Shown here: positions 37,418-45,925 of the stretch, piece after piece
Layout: the number at the start of each line of letters is the position of its first letter
How positions within the stretch are numbered: the stretch's first letter is position 1
Assembly (NCBI RefSeq): GCF_009829325.1
Contig: NZ_VUOS01000015.1
Location: forward strand, 62,001 to 126,000
DNA from: Nocardia sp. CY41
Lineage (GTDB): Bacteria > Actinomycetota > Actinomycetes > Mycobacteriales > Mycobacteriaceae
DNA length: 64,000 bases
Direction of reading: 5' to 3'
The notes under the pieces: generated by a model
What the model saw: only the letters and a program-made list of their open reading frames with translations
Databases searched by the model: none
Told to the model about the DNA's origin: nothing
Translations under genes and position numbers: made by a program

Positions 37418-38044
37418 GTGGAGCGAGGATCGTTGCTGAAGGCGCGGGCGGGCGGCAAACTGCACGGCGGCAATCACGGCATCGCGCCGGAGGAGGTGGT
37501 GGCCGCGCAGCGGGCCCGCATGCTGGTGGCGATGATCGAGGCGGCCGCGGACCGGGGCTACGCGGCGGCGACGGTGGCGGACGTGCTGAAGCGGGCCGAG
37601 GTGTCGCGGATGACCTTCTACCAGCACTTCGCGAACAAGGAGGCGTGTTTCCTCGCCGCCTACGACATGGCCGTGGAGATCGTGATGACCCGGATCGCGA
37701 CAGCGCTCGCGGCCGACGGCACGCCGCTCGAACGGATAGACCGCGCACTCGACGCGTACTTCTCCACACTGGCCCAGGAACCGCAGGTCGCGAAGGTCTT
37801 CCTGGTAGAGGCGTACGCGGCGGGGAGGCCGGTGCTGGAGCGACGGCTGGCGACCCAGGCCGTGTTGGTGGACGCATTCGCCGCGACCCTCGGTGCGACC
37901 CGCCCGCATCAGCGGCTGGCGGGGGAGGCGGTGATCGGCGCGGTCGTCTCGCTGGCGACCAGCCGCGTCGTCGCGGGGGACTTCGCCGCCCTGCCCGCGC
38001 TGCGCGAGCCGCTGATGTCGTCGCTGATCAAGAATCTGGTGTGA
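37418..38044 (+). CDS. TetR-family regulator
   Basis: A 208-residue TetR regulator. The helix-turn-helix is ATVADVLKRAEVSRMTFYQHFANKEACFLAAYD (about residues 51-83). The ligand domain is unremarkable. The gene runs toward the regulator at 38028-38693 and their 3' ends overlap by 17 bases. The target may be the divergent secreted protein; this is position-based inference. Confidence 0.88.
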   Translation: MERGSLLKARAGGKLHGGNHGIAPEEVVAAQRARMLVAMIEAAADRGYAAATVADVLKRAEVSRMTFYQHFANKEACFLAAYDMAVEIVMTRIATALAADGTPLERIDRALDAYFSTLAQEPQVAKVFLVEAYAAGRPVLERRLATQAVLVDAFAATLGATRPHQRLAGEAVIGAVVSLATSRVVAGDFAALPALREPLMSSLIKNLV

Positions 38045-38693
38045 GGCCGGACAGTCGTCCGGCAACCGCGGGCAGCCGGTCGAGCATGGCCACGGTGAAA
38101 TCGGCGAGCAGGGCGATGAGCCCGTCCCGGTCGACGTCGAGGCCGCCGTCCAGCCAGACCAGGACCAGCTCGGCCGCGCCGCCGGTGATCAGCTGGGAGG
38201 TCGCGGCGATCGCGGTGTCCTGTCCTTCGGGCAATTCCAGCACCAGGCGCGTCTGCTCGATGATGACGTCGGCGACCTGGCGCATGCCCGCGAAACGACT
38301 GCGCATGAGCGCCTCGTCGCCGTAGGTCTGGGCGAACGCCACCTTCGCGCGCCGCGGGTCGTCGGTGAGTTCGACGATGAGGGCCGCGACCCCGGCGCGG
38401 ATTCGGTCGGCGGGCTTGCCCGTGGTCTCGGCGATCGCCGCCTTCGCCCGGTCGAGCGCCGCCTGCTGGATTTCCGCCAGCACGCCGGAGGCGAGCGCGT
38501 CACGGTCGGGGAACGCTTCGTAGAAGAACCGTGGACCGACCTTGGCCTGCTCGCACACCCCGCGCACGGTCAATGCCGACAATCCCTGGGTGCCCATGAT
38601 GTCGAGGGCGGCGTCGAGCAACCGCCTGCGGCGGTCCTCGCGGCGCTCGGCCGTGGAGGCTCCGCGGTAGGTGCCGCTGACGGTACGGGTCAC
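38028..38693 (-). CDS. TetR-family regulator of the P450 operon
   Basis: A 221-residue TetR regulator with HTH LTVRGVCEQAKVGPRFFYEAFPDRDALASG (about 41-70). It is divergent from the cytochrome P450 gene across 101 bases that contain two adjacent dyads, so it probably represses both itself and the P450 operon. The arrangement resembles Rv3058c next to cyp136 in M. tuberculosis. Confidence 0.9.
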   Translation of the reverse strand: MTRTVSGTYRGASTAERREDRRRRLLDAALDIMGTQGLSALTVRGVCEQAKVGPRFFYEAFPDRDALASGVLAEIQQAALDRAKAAIAETTGKPADRIRAGVAALIVELTDDPRRAKVAFAQTYGDEALMRSRFAGMRQVADVIIEQTRLVLELPEGQDTAIAATSQLITGGAAELVLVWLDGGLDVDRDGLIALLADFTVAMLDRLPAVAGRLSGLTPDS

Positions 38694-38720
38694 CAGGCCA
38701 GCTTGACACAGCCAAAATTG

Positions 38721-38752
38721 GGAAACAAATGTTTACGGAAACGGTGGTTTCC
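38721..38752. promoter_or_regulatory. Double TetR operator between regulator and P450
   Basis: Two dyads lie end to end: GGAAACAAATGTTTAC (38721-38736, one mismatch) and GGAAACGGTGGTTTCC (38737-38752, perfect six-base arms). Both have the form GGAAAC-N4-GTTTCC and repeat every 16 bases. A TTGACA hexamer lies at 38703-38708, so bound repressor would overlap the promoter. Confidence 0.75.
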
Positions 38753-38794
38753 TCTATCGTCGGACTATCGCAGCGTCGCGAAGGGAAGACGGTC

Positions 38795-40264
38795 ATGAGT
38801 CTGCTTGTGCCCCAGTCGTTCGACGAGGTCTCCGGCACGATCCGCCAGGCGCGGACCACTTGGGCGTGGCACGCGCAGCGCGCGGCCGCGCGGGCGGTCG
38901 CGCATTACCCGGCGCCGGTGCGGCCGCTGGCCGATCCGCCGCCGGGTAGCGGGCTGAAGCCCGTGCTCGGGGACTTCGGGCTCCCCGGGATCGGGTACAG
39001 CGTGCACGCGCTGGCCGACCCGATCGGGTTCGCGCGAGCGCGATTCGATCGCTTCGGCCCCGTGCAGTGGTTCGGCATGCTGGGACGGCGGATGGTCACT
39101 TTCGGCAGCCCCGAGGGGTACGAGGCGGTGATGCTGGACCGGAACAAGGTGCTGTCGGCGCAGCGTGGCTGGGAGTGGCTGATCGGCCCGTTCTTCCGCG
39201 GCGGGTTGCTGCTGCGGGATTTCGACGACCACCTGTTCCATCGGCGCGTCATGCAGCAGGCCTTCACCCGGCCGCGATTGATCGGCTACCTCGATATGAC
39301 CACGCCGCGGATCACCCGTGGCCTCGCGCAGTGGGAGCCCGCCGACGACTTCCGCGTCTACCGCGCGATCAAGAAGCTGCTGCTCCAGCAGGCCACCGAA
39401 GTCTTCGCGGGGGCCGAACCCAGCGCCGGCGCGGCACGGCTGGAGCGTGCCTTCGAGGACGCGGTGCGCGGTGGGGCCGCACTGATCCGGGCGAACGTGC
39501 CGGGTGGGGTGTGGGCCCGTGGCGTGCGCGGGCGACGGGTGCTCGAGGAGCACTTCCGCCGCGAATTGCCGGCGAAGCGCGCGGGCGACGGCAACGATCT
39601 GTTCAGTGTGCTGTGCCGGGCGAGCACCGCCGACGGCGAGACCTTCACCGACGCGGAAGTGGTCGAGCACATGATCTTCGTGATGATGGCCGCCCACGAC
39701 ACCAGCACCATCGCCGCGTCCATGCTCGTCTACGAACTCGGCAGGCATCCGGAATGGCAGGAGCGGCTGCGGGCGGAATCCGTCGCGCTGGGCAAGCCCG
39801 CGCTGGACTACGACGATCTCGACCGCCTGCCCTCGCTCGACCTCGCGTTCAAGGAGGCGCTGCGGGTCTACTCGCCGGTGGCGCAGCAGGTTCGCGAAAC
39901 CATCGCCGACACCGACATCCTGGGTTACTACCTGCCGAAGGGGACGTTCATCCTGTGCGGCACGTACGGGCTGATGCGCAACGCGGAGTACTGGCACGAC
40001 CCCGACACGTTCGACCCGGAGCGCTTCGCCGAGCACCGCCGCGAGGACCGATCGCACCGCTTCGCGTGGGCGCCCTTCGGCGGCGGGGCGCACAAGTGCA
40101 TAGGGCTCTACTTCGGCGGCATGACGGTGAAAGCCGTCGTGCATCAGATGCTGTTGCGGTACCGCTGGAGCGTGCCGGACGGCTACCAGGTGCCATTGGT
40201 CGCGGGGACCGGGCCGGTGCCCGCCGACGGGCTGCCCATCCGGCTGGAGCGGATCGGCCGATGA
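38795..40264 (+). CDS. Cytochrome P450 (CYP136-like)
   Basis: A 489-residue P450. The I-helix reads MMAAHDTSTIAAS, the K-helix KEALR, and the heme loop FGGGAHKCIG holds the Cys thiolate ligand. The length, with a long N-terminal stretch, and the neighbouring TetR suggest CYP136; the subfamily is not certain. Electrons would come from the ferredoxin encoded immediately downstream (ATGA overlap). The substrate is unknown; sterol- or lipid-like molecules are usual for this group. AAGGGAAG precedes the ATG at 38795. Confidence 0.92.
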   Translation: MSLLVPQSFDEVSGTIRQARTTWAWHAQRAAARAVAHYPAPVRPLADPPPGSGLKPVLGDFGLPGIGYSVHALADPIGFARARFDRFGPVQWFGMLGRRMVTFGSPEGYEAVMLDRNKVLSAQRGWEWLIGPFFRGGLLLRDFDDHLFHRRVMQQAFTRPRLIGYLDMTTPRITRGLAQWEPADDFRVYRAIKKLLLQQATEVFAGAEPSAGAARLERAFEDAVRGGAALIRANVPGGVWARGVRGRRVLEEHFRRELPAKRAGDGNDLFSVLCRASTADGETFTDAEVVEHMIFVMMAAHDTSTIAASMLVYELGRHPEWQERLRAESVALGKPALDYDDLDRLPSLDLAFKEALRVYSPVAQQVRETIADTDILGYYLPKGTFILCGTYGLMRNAEYWHDPDTFDPERFAEHRREDRSHRFAWAPFGGGAHKCIGLYFGGMTVKAVVHQMLLRYRWSVPDGYQVPLVAGTGPVPADGLPIRLERIGR

Positions 40265-40446
40265 GAATCGTCGCCGACCGCACCGTGTGCGCGGGGCACG
40301 GCATGTGCGAAGCACTGGCGCCCGATCTGTTCCGGGTCGGCGCGGACGGGATCGTCGCGCCGGTCGACACGGGCATCTCGTCCGAGCGGGATCTGCTCGA
40401 GCTCGTCGTGGACAGCTGCCCGGTCCAGGCGCTGCGCCTGGCCTGA
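40261..40446 (+). CDS. Small 3Fe-4S-type ferredoxin
   Basis: A 61-residue ferredoxin starting MRIVADRTVCAGHGMCEALAPDLF, with the ligands C10, C16 in a CxxHxxC arrangement and C53 in the SCPVQAL motif. The His between the first two Cys is typical of actinobacterial P450 redox partners. Start overlaps the P450 stop, so the two are co-translated. Confidence 0.94.
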   Translation: MRIVADRTVCAGHGMCEALAPDLFRVGADGIVAPVDTGISSERDLLELVVDSCPVQALRLA

Positions 40447-40537
40447 GGTCCGCCGCTCCGTTTTGCGTCGACCGGGGCTGGGTACCGCGAACTGCGACGC
40501 TCTAGTCCATCGACGCGAGAGGACCGGTGACACCTCA

Positions 40538-40771
40538 ATGGCCACCTGCGACACCTGCGGAAACGAGTACGACAAGACGTTCACCATCACCCGCGACGGC
40601 ACGTCGGCCACCTTCGACAGTTTCGAATGCGCGATCAACGCCATGGCCCCGACCTGCACGCACTGTTCCTGCCGGATCCTCGGCCACGGCGTCGAGGCGC
40701 GTGGGGACTACTTCTGCTGCGCGCACTGCGCCCACGAAGCAGGTCACCCGGCCTTGGTCGACCACGTCTGA
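40538..40771 (+). CDS. Cys/His-rich metallothionein-like protein
   Basis: A 77-residue protein with nine Cys: C4 and C7 (CDTC), C31, then THCSC and YFCCAHCAHEAGHPA. The pattern PTCTHCSCRILGHGV ... YFCCAHCA resembles bacterial metallothionein-type zinc/copper scavengers combined with an N-terminal zinc-knuckle. Five His are available as extra ligands. No signal peptide. It is convergent with udgB and separated by 30 bases; no metal-regulator box was recognised upstream. Confidence 0.75.
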   Translation: MATCDTCGNEYDKTFTITRDGTSATFDSFECAINAMAPTCTHCSCRILGHGVEARGDYFCCAHCAHEAGHPALVDHV

Positions 40772-40801
40772 ACCCGCTACCGAGCGGCGATGCGCGAGCG
40801 A

Positions 40802-41575
40802 TCACCCGCGCGGTGCGTGACTTCGCCGCACCTGGATCCCGGCGCTTTCCGCCGCGTCGGCCAGGACCGCCTCCAGCATGGCCGGAGTGAGTCGCCCGGT
40901 GAAGGTGTTCTGCTGGCTGACGTGATAACAGCCGAACAGATGCAGCGGGCTCCGGCCGGGATCGGTGGCGGCCAGTTCCACGTGCGCGCCGTGGCCGAAC
41001 CGCGGTCGCGGGCGCGGCACCACCCAACCCGCACCCGAGAGCACCGGGAGCAAGGCCTGCCAGCCGAACGCGCCGAGTACCACCACCGAGCGGACGGTGG
41101 GCGTCAGCAGGCGCAGCTCGGTGTCCAGCCAGTGGCCGCAGCGATCCCGTTCCTCGGGTGTCGGCTTGTTGTCCGGCGGCGCGCAGTGCACCGGGGCGGT
41201 GACCCGCACGCCGTCGAGCCGCAGGCCGTCGTCGCGGCCGACCGCGGTCGGCTGGTTGGCGAGGCCGACCGCGTACAGCGCCGCGTAGAGCACGTCCCCG
41301 CTGCGGTCGCCGGTGAACATGCGGCCGGTGCGGTTGCCGCCGTGCGCGGCCGGCGCGAGTCCCACGATCAGCATCCGGGCGTCCGCCGGGCCGAATCCGG
41401 GCACCGGACGGCCCCAATATGTCTGGTCGCGGAAGGCGGCGCGTTTCTGCCGCGCGACGAGTTCGCGCCATGCGACCAGGCGCGGGCAGGCGAAGCAGTC
41501 GGCGACCGCCGCGTCCAGGTCGGCGATGGACCGGCACACGTCAGGTCCCGGTGCCGGGGTCGGCCGCGTGGTCAT
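40802..41575 (-). CDS. udgB: Uracil-DNA glycosylase, type 5 (UdgB)
   Basis: A 257-residue family 5 uracil-DNA glycosylase that removes uracil and related lesions. Iron-sulphur Cys: CFACPRL near residue 27 and the HCAPP/DRCGHW pair. Motif A is GLAPAAHGGNRTGRMFTGDRSGD and motif B HVSQQNTFTGRLT, as in Rv1259. ATG at 41575. Confidence 0.93.
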   Translation of the reverse strand: MTTRPTPAPGPDVCRSIADLDAAVADCFACPRLVAWRELVARQKRAAFRDQTYWGRPVPGFGPADARMLIVGLAPAAHGGNRTGRMFTGDRSGDVLYAALYAVGLANQPTAVGRDDGLRLDGVRVTAPVHCAPPDNKPTPEERDRCGHWLDTELRLLTPTVRSVVVLGAFGWQALLPVLSGAGWVVPRPRPRFGHGAHVELAATDPGRSPLHLFGCYHVSQQNTFTGRLTPAMLEAVLADAAESAGIQVRRSHAPRG

Positions 41576-41884
41576 CGGGTGCGGCCGACGCGGGCGTGTG
41601 GTGTCGATCGGTCTCGTTCATCAGGCCTCCGTTCGGTGGTGCCGCGGCAGGGGCGAACCGGACGATCATGTCCACTATGCCGCAGCGCGACCGGCCGTCG
41701 CCGCCCGCCGACGGGGGCGCGCCGGACGGCGCCGCTTCGGTCATCTGTCCAGTTCAGCGTGGTGATCGTGCGGCTACCCGCCGCGCTGTGTGATCGGTAC
41801 CACCCGGTCCGGGTTGGTAGCATGGCGATTCCGACCGACCGGATGCGGTGGTTCACCTCCGGCTTCCTTCGAAAGAGTCTTTCC
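41576..41884. other. Intergenic region before the GyrI-like pair
   Basis: 309 bases without a supported gene; divergent promoters of udgB and the GyrI-like genes must lie here. An ATG at 41822, in frame with the downstream gene, is a possible earlier start. No operator recognised. Confidence 0.45.
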
Positions 41885-42328
41885 ATGCAGTTTGAGATCG
41901 TCGAGCGGGACGAGACGTGGGTTGCCGGGCTGCCGGTACGCAGCCCCAAACGTGCGCTCGGGGAACTGCGTGACCGCGATCTGGAGGCCGCCTGGGCGGC
42001 GGTTTTGCACCAGGAACTCGGCGGCCCGCTGGCCAGCGCCTACACCGATTACGCCGGTGAGCTGGGCACGTACAACACCCAGATCGTCGGCTATCAGTGC
42101 GCGTCCTTCGACGACGTCACCCGCGGTCACTTGGTCGCGCGCCTGCCGCGTGGCGCCTACGCCCGGTTCTCCTCGGTCGGCAACTTCCCCCAGGTGATGA
42201 CCGACCTGTGGACGCAGATCGCCTACGCCGAGGAACACAACCAGATCAAACGGACCTACACCGGCGACTTCGAGTGCTATCCGCACGCCTACAAGATCGA
42301 TCTGTATCTGGCGGTCGACGCGCGATGA
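41885..42328 (+). CDS. GyrI-like effector-binding domain protein
   Basis: A 147-residue stand-alone GyrI/AraC-effector-binding domain: FEIVERDETWVAGLPVRSPKR, ARLPRGAYARFSSVG, and the C-terminal DFECYPHAYKIDLYLAV. Such proteins bind hydrophobic small molecules or act as hydrolases of electrophiles. It overlaps the start of a related gene (ATGA), so the two are made together. The ligand is unknown. Confidence 0.78.
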   Translation: MQFEIVERDETWVAGLPVRSPKRALGELRDRDLEAAWAAVLHQELGGPLASAYTDYAGELGTYNTQIVGYQCASFDDVTRGHLVARLPRGAYARFSSVGNFPQVMTDLWTQIAYAEEHNQIKRTYTGDFECYPHAYKIDLYLAVDAR

Positions 42329-42759
42329 GCTATGCGATCGTGGTGCGTGCCGAAGCGGTCTACGGCGGGCTGGTCGTCCCGCGCGTGCGCCCGAGCTTCA
42401 AGGTCAGCAACAGCGACCTGATCGAGTTCCTCAAGGATCGGCTGCGCGACCGCCAGGGTGGCGAGGGGCCGATGTACACGGTGTACGTGCCGGATCCGGC
42501 CGGGAACTACAACGCCGTGGTCTGCTTCGAGTACCCGTCCCCGGACGCCGTGCCGGTGGGCGACGTCTTGGTGCGGGTGCCGAAAGGCGTCTACGCCCGT
42601 TTCGCGCCGAACGGCGACTATCACGATCCGGTGGAGGACGTCTGGGCGCAGGTCGACGACGCGACGGCGTCGGCGGAGATCACCCGGGCCTACCGTGAAG
42701 AAATCGAGATCTGGCACGGCCCGGAGTCGGTCGAGTTGTTCATTTCTATCCTGGTTTAG
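42325..42759 (+). CDS. GyrI-like effector-binding domain protein (second copy)
   Basis: A 144-residue relative of the preceding protein: VRVPKGVYARFAPNGDYHDPVEDVWAQVDD is the counterpart of ARLPRGAYARFSSVGNFPQVMTDLWTQI, and it ends REEIEIWHGPESVELFISILV. The N-terminal half has diverged and looks recently decoupled from the first copy. Start codon inside the previous gene's stop (ATGA). Confidence 0.75.
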   Translation: MSYAIVVRAEAVYGGLVVPRVRPSFKVSNSDLIEFLKDRLRDRQGGEGPMYTVYVPDPAGNYNAVVCFEYPSPDAVPVGDVLVRVPKGVYARFAPNGDYHDPVEDVWAQVDDATASAEITRAYREEIEIWHGPESVELFISILV

Positions 42760-42818
42760 CTTGCTCAATAGTAACTACCCCAGAACCGACTGGTCTCCAT
42801 CTTATTTCCGATATCGAT

Positions 42819-42837
42819 TTCAGCTAGGCTGACCTGC
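42819..42837. promoter_or_regulatory. Possible IdeR/DtxR-like iron box
   Basis: The 19 bases 42819-42837 match the IdeR consensus TTAGGTTAGGCTAACCTAA at about 13 of 19 positions, with a good core TAGGCTGACCT. It lies about 170 bases upstream of the acyltransferase-moeY-diguanylate operon. A marginal match; reported because of its position. Confidence 0.3.
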
Positions 42838-43007
42838 GAAAATATCGCATGTACCGCAGAGTTTTCGGAAGATTAGCCGGACGGCTGGTCAATTCCTGTC
42901 CGATGACGGATACTGCCCTGGGCAACTTCGTCTCGGCTCGGGGCCGTGGGGGGATGCATCGGGCTGGACTATCGCGCAGGGCAGCGCGGCGATGGAGTAG
43001 GAACAAC

Positions 43008-43781
43008 ATGACTGTGGATCTGATTGCAGTCGTGCCGAGGAACTCCCGTGGGCGGGGAGTACGGCGGTATTACGACGCGCAATCCGGGTGTGCGTTCTTT
43101 GTCTCCGAACCGGATGCGCAGCCGGAACTCTGGCACCGGTATCTGCGCGGAGCGCGCGATGTCTATCGGCGCTTCGGAGTGGAACACGCACTGGAATACG
43201 ACGCGGTCGCCGACGGCGGTTCGACGTCGCTGTTCTTCGCCGCGCTCGACGCCGACGGCGAGGTGGTCGCCGGGGCCCGGATGCAAGGGCCCTACCGCGA
43301 GGCGCGGCAGGCGCACGCGCTGGTCGAATGGTCTGGTCACCCCGGCGCGGACGACTTGCGGCGGATGATTGCCGATCGGATACCGCAGGGCGTGGTCGAG
43401 GCCAAGGGCGCGTGGGTCGCGCGCGATGCGGCCAATCGGGCCGAACTCGGCGCGGCGATCTCGCGCACCGTGCTGCACGGCGCGCGCCTGCTCGGCGCGC
43501 GTTACGGATTCGCGACGGTGGCCTCCTTCACCGTGCCCCGGCACGAGGCGTGCGGTGCCGTGGCAGCCGAGGGCATCCCCGCGGTGCCGTATCCGGACGA
43601 GCGCTACCGCACCGTGCCGTTGTGGTGGGACACCCGGAGCTACGCCGCGTTCGCCGACGAATTGCAACGGACCCTGACGCAGGGCGAGCAGGACGCACTG
43701 GGGCTGCCCGTCGCGCGTCCGTCCGACATGCGGTGCGGAATCGGCCGGGCGACAGAGGGCCGGCGCGGCCATGGGCGATGA
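43008..43781 (+). CDS. GNAT/autoinducer-synthase-fold protein
   Basis: A 257-residue protein whose pattern (FFAALDADGEVVAGARMQGPYREARQ, VVEAKGAWVARDA, GARYGFATVASFTVPRHEACG, YRTVPLWWD) resembles the acyltransferase fold shared by acyl-homoserine-lactone synthases and FeeM-type N-acyl amino acid synthases. No specific family was recognised with certainty. GGAGTAGGAAC precedes the ATG at 43008. The 3' end overlaps moeY by 11 bases, so it forms an operon with moeY and the c-di-GMP enzyme gene. An acyl-transfer function is inference. Confidence 0.65.
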   Translation: MTVDLIAVVPRNSRGRGVRRYYDAQSGCAFFVSEPDAQPELWHRYLRGARDVYRRFGVEHALEYDAVADGGSTSLFFAALDADGEVVAGARMQGPYREARQAHALVEWSGHPGADDLRRMIADRIPQGVVEAKGAWVARDAANRAELGAAISRTVLHGARLLGARYGFATVASFTVPRHEACGAVAAEGIPAVPYPDERYRTVPLWWDTRSYAAFADELQRTLTQGEQDALGLPVARPSDMRCGIGRATEGRRGHGR

Positions 43782-45909
43782 CCGGCCGCGTGCGGCCGAC
43801 CACCGGCCGCTGATCCTCGACCCCGCCGATCCGGAGCACGCGCGGATGCTCGCCACGTTGCGCGACGACCCGCGCTTGGAAATCCTCGACCTGCGTTCGG
43901 CGTTGCGCGCCGAACTCGGCAAAATGGTGGCTGCGCCGGATATTCCGGAGGGCCCGGAAGCGGACCGCTGGATCTACTACCCGTGGCGCGCGGCGGTGAT
44001 CGGATTGCCGGGCCCGCGGACTTTCCGGCTGATCCGGCTGGATCGTAATCGGAACAAATTGACCAGAGCCGAACAGGACCGGCTGGCCGAGCTCGCGATA
44101 GGGGTCGTCGGGCAAAGTGCAGGGAACGCGATCGCGCATCTGCTCGCCATGGAAGGCGTTTGCGGAGAACTGCGCCTGGCCGATCTGGACGAAATCGAAT
44201 TCTCGAATCTCAACCGGGTGGCGGGAACTCTCTTCGACGTCGGCGTCAACAAAGCGGTGGTAACCGCACGCCGTATCGCCGAATTGGATCCTTACCTGCC
44301 GGTGCGGATCTTCGAAGCCGGGATCGACGAGAATTCGGTGGACGAGTTCTTGGACGGCCTCGCGATCGTCATCGAGGAATGCGATTCGCTCGATATGAAG
44401 CTGGCGATCCGTGAGGCGGCGGCACGCCGTCGTATTCCGGTGCTGATGGAAACCAGTGACCGCGGTTTGCTGGACGTCGAGCGTTTCGATCTCGAACCGC
44501 AGCGCCCGGTGTTTCACGGGTTGCTCGGTGCGGTTCGCGCGGCGGATCTGCGCGGGCTGACCTCCCGGGAGAAGGCGCCGTTCGTGGTTCAGCTGCTCGG
44601 CGCCGCCGGGTTGTCGCCGCGGCTGGGCGCGAGCCTGATCGAAGTCGGCGAGACGGTGACCAGCTGGCCGCAGCTGGCCGGTGACGTCGCGCTGGGCGCC
44701 GCGAGCGTGGTGGCCGCCGTCCGGCGCATCGGTCTGGGAATGAAGCTGGCCTCCGGTCGCGTCCGGATCGACGTGGAACGGCATCTGGACGAACTCGCCG
44801 ACCCGCCGCCGCGCGACGAGCCGGCGTGGGCCGAGGCGCCGCCGGAGTCCGTCGCCGGACCCGTGGAAAGCATCCTGACCTGTGCACAACGAGCGCCGTC
44901 CGGGGGCAACATGCAACCGTGGTCGCTGCGCGCCGAGGCAGATGACATCGTCGTCGAGCTGGCGCCGCAGCACAGCGCGGCGATGGACATCGGCTATCGC
45001 GGCAGCGCCGTCGCGCTCGGCGCCGCCGTGTACAACGCGCGAGTCGCCGCGGCCGCGCACGGGGTACTCGGACCGCATGAGTTCGTCGAGGGTGCGCCTG
45101 GGTCCGGTCGTCTCGTCGCGCGCCTGCGGCTGGGGAACGAGCGCAGCGACGAGTTGGCCGCCGACTATCCCGCCGTCCTGCGCCGCGAGACCAACCGCAG
45201 CATCGGCAGCGGGTCCGGGCTGGCCGGCGGCGTCCTCGACACGCTCACGGCGGTCGCCGAATCGGCCGGAGCCCATGTGCGTGCGGTCGTGGATCGGCAG
45301 GGGATCGAAGAAGCCGCACGTTTGCTGGGTGATTCCGACCGCATCCGATATCTCACGCCCCGGTTATACGAGGAAATGCTCGGCGAAGTCCGGTGGGCGG
45401 AGGACGACGATCCGGATACCGGAATCGACGCGCGCAGCCTCGAACTGACCGACGACGAGTGGGCGGCATTTCAGATAACCACTCGCGCCGACGTCATGGC
45501 GCAGGTGCGGTCCTGGTCGGGCGGCGCGGCGCTGGGGAAATACACCGGTGACCGGGTGCGCTCCAGCTCCGCCATTCTGGCGGTGACATTCGACGCGGCC
45601 GACCCTCGATTGACCGGTTACGCGGAGGCGGGGGCCGCGGTCGCGCGGGTTTGGGTACGGGCCGAACGCCTCGGATTGTGTGTCCAACCGATTTCCCCCG
45701 TATACCTCTACGCCCGACGCCGCGGCGAACTTGCTGCGATTTCCCCCGACTTCGCGGATACACTAGCGTCACTTCAGGGCCGTTTCCTGGACCTGCTGGA
45801 AGTGCCTGAGCATGAGACCATGGCGTTGGTGCTTCGCCTGAGCTACGCCTCCGCCGCCACCGTACGCAGCAGGCGGCGTCCGGTGCTCGGTGTGGACACC
45901 AGTAGTTAG
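43771..45909 (+). CDS. moeY: ThiF/E1-like + nitroreductase fusion (MoeY, Rv1355c-like)
   Basis: A 712-residue fusion. Residues about 95-235 form an E1/ThiF/MoeB-type adenylating Rossmann domain (AIGVVGQSAGNAIAHLLA, LRLADLDEIEFSNLNRVAGT), but the nucleotide loop is GQSAGN rather than GxGGxG and no zinc CxxC or catalytic Cys is seen. Residues about 355-700 form an FMN nitroreductase (CAQRAPSGGNMQPWSL, AEAGAAVARVWVRAERLGLCVQPIS). It corresponds to Rv1355c, named MoeY for the ThiF part only. The combination suggests tailoring of a peptide or small molecule rather than molybdopterin synthesis. Confidence 0.85.
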   Translation: MGDDRPRAADHRPLILDPADPEHARMLATLRDDPRLEILDLRSALRAELGKMVAAPDIPEGPEADRWIYYPWRAAVIGLPGPRTFRLIRLDRNRNKLTRAEQDRLAELAIGVVGQSAGNAIAHLLAMEGVCGELRLADLDEIEFSNLNRVAGTLFDVGVNKAVVTARRIAELDPYLPVRIFEAGIDENSVDEFLDGLAIVIEECDSLDMKLAIREAAARRRIPVLMETSDRGLLDVERFDLEPQRPVFHGLLGAVRAADLRGLTSREKAPFVVQLLGAAGLSPRLGASLIEVGETVTSWPQLAGDVALGAASVVAAVRRIGLGMKLASGRVRIDVERHLDELADPPPRDEPAWAEAPPESVAGPVESILTCAQRAPSGGNMQPWSLRAEADDIVVELAPQHSAAMDIGYRGSAVALGAAVYNARVAAAAHGVLGPHEFVEGAPGSGRLVARLRLGNERSDELAADYPAVLRRETNRSIGSGSGLAGGVLDTLTAVAESAGAHVRAVVDRQGIEEAARLLGDSDRIRYLTPRLYEEMLGEVRWAEDDDPDTGIDARSLELTDDEWAAFQITTRADVMAQVRSWSGGAALGKYTGDRVRSSSAILAVTFDAADPRLTGYAEAGAAVARVWVRAERLGLCVQPISPVYLYARRRGELAAISPDFADTLASLQGRFLDLLEVPEHETMALVLRLSYASAATVRSRRRPVLGVDTSS

Positions 45910-45925
45910 CGCGATCGGAGACAAT

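Noticed and set aside
41541-41744. Small minus-strand frame upstream of udgB
   Set aside because: Overlaps the udgB start, low-complexity Ala/Pro/Gly/Asp composition, no conserved feature.
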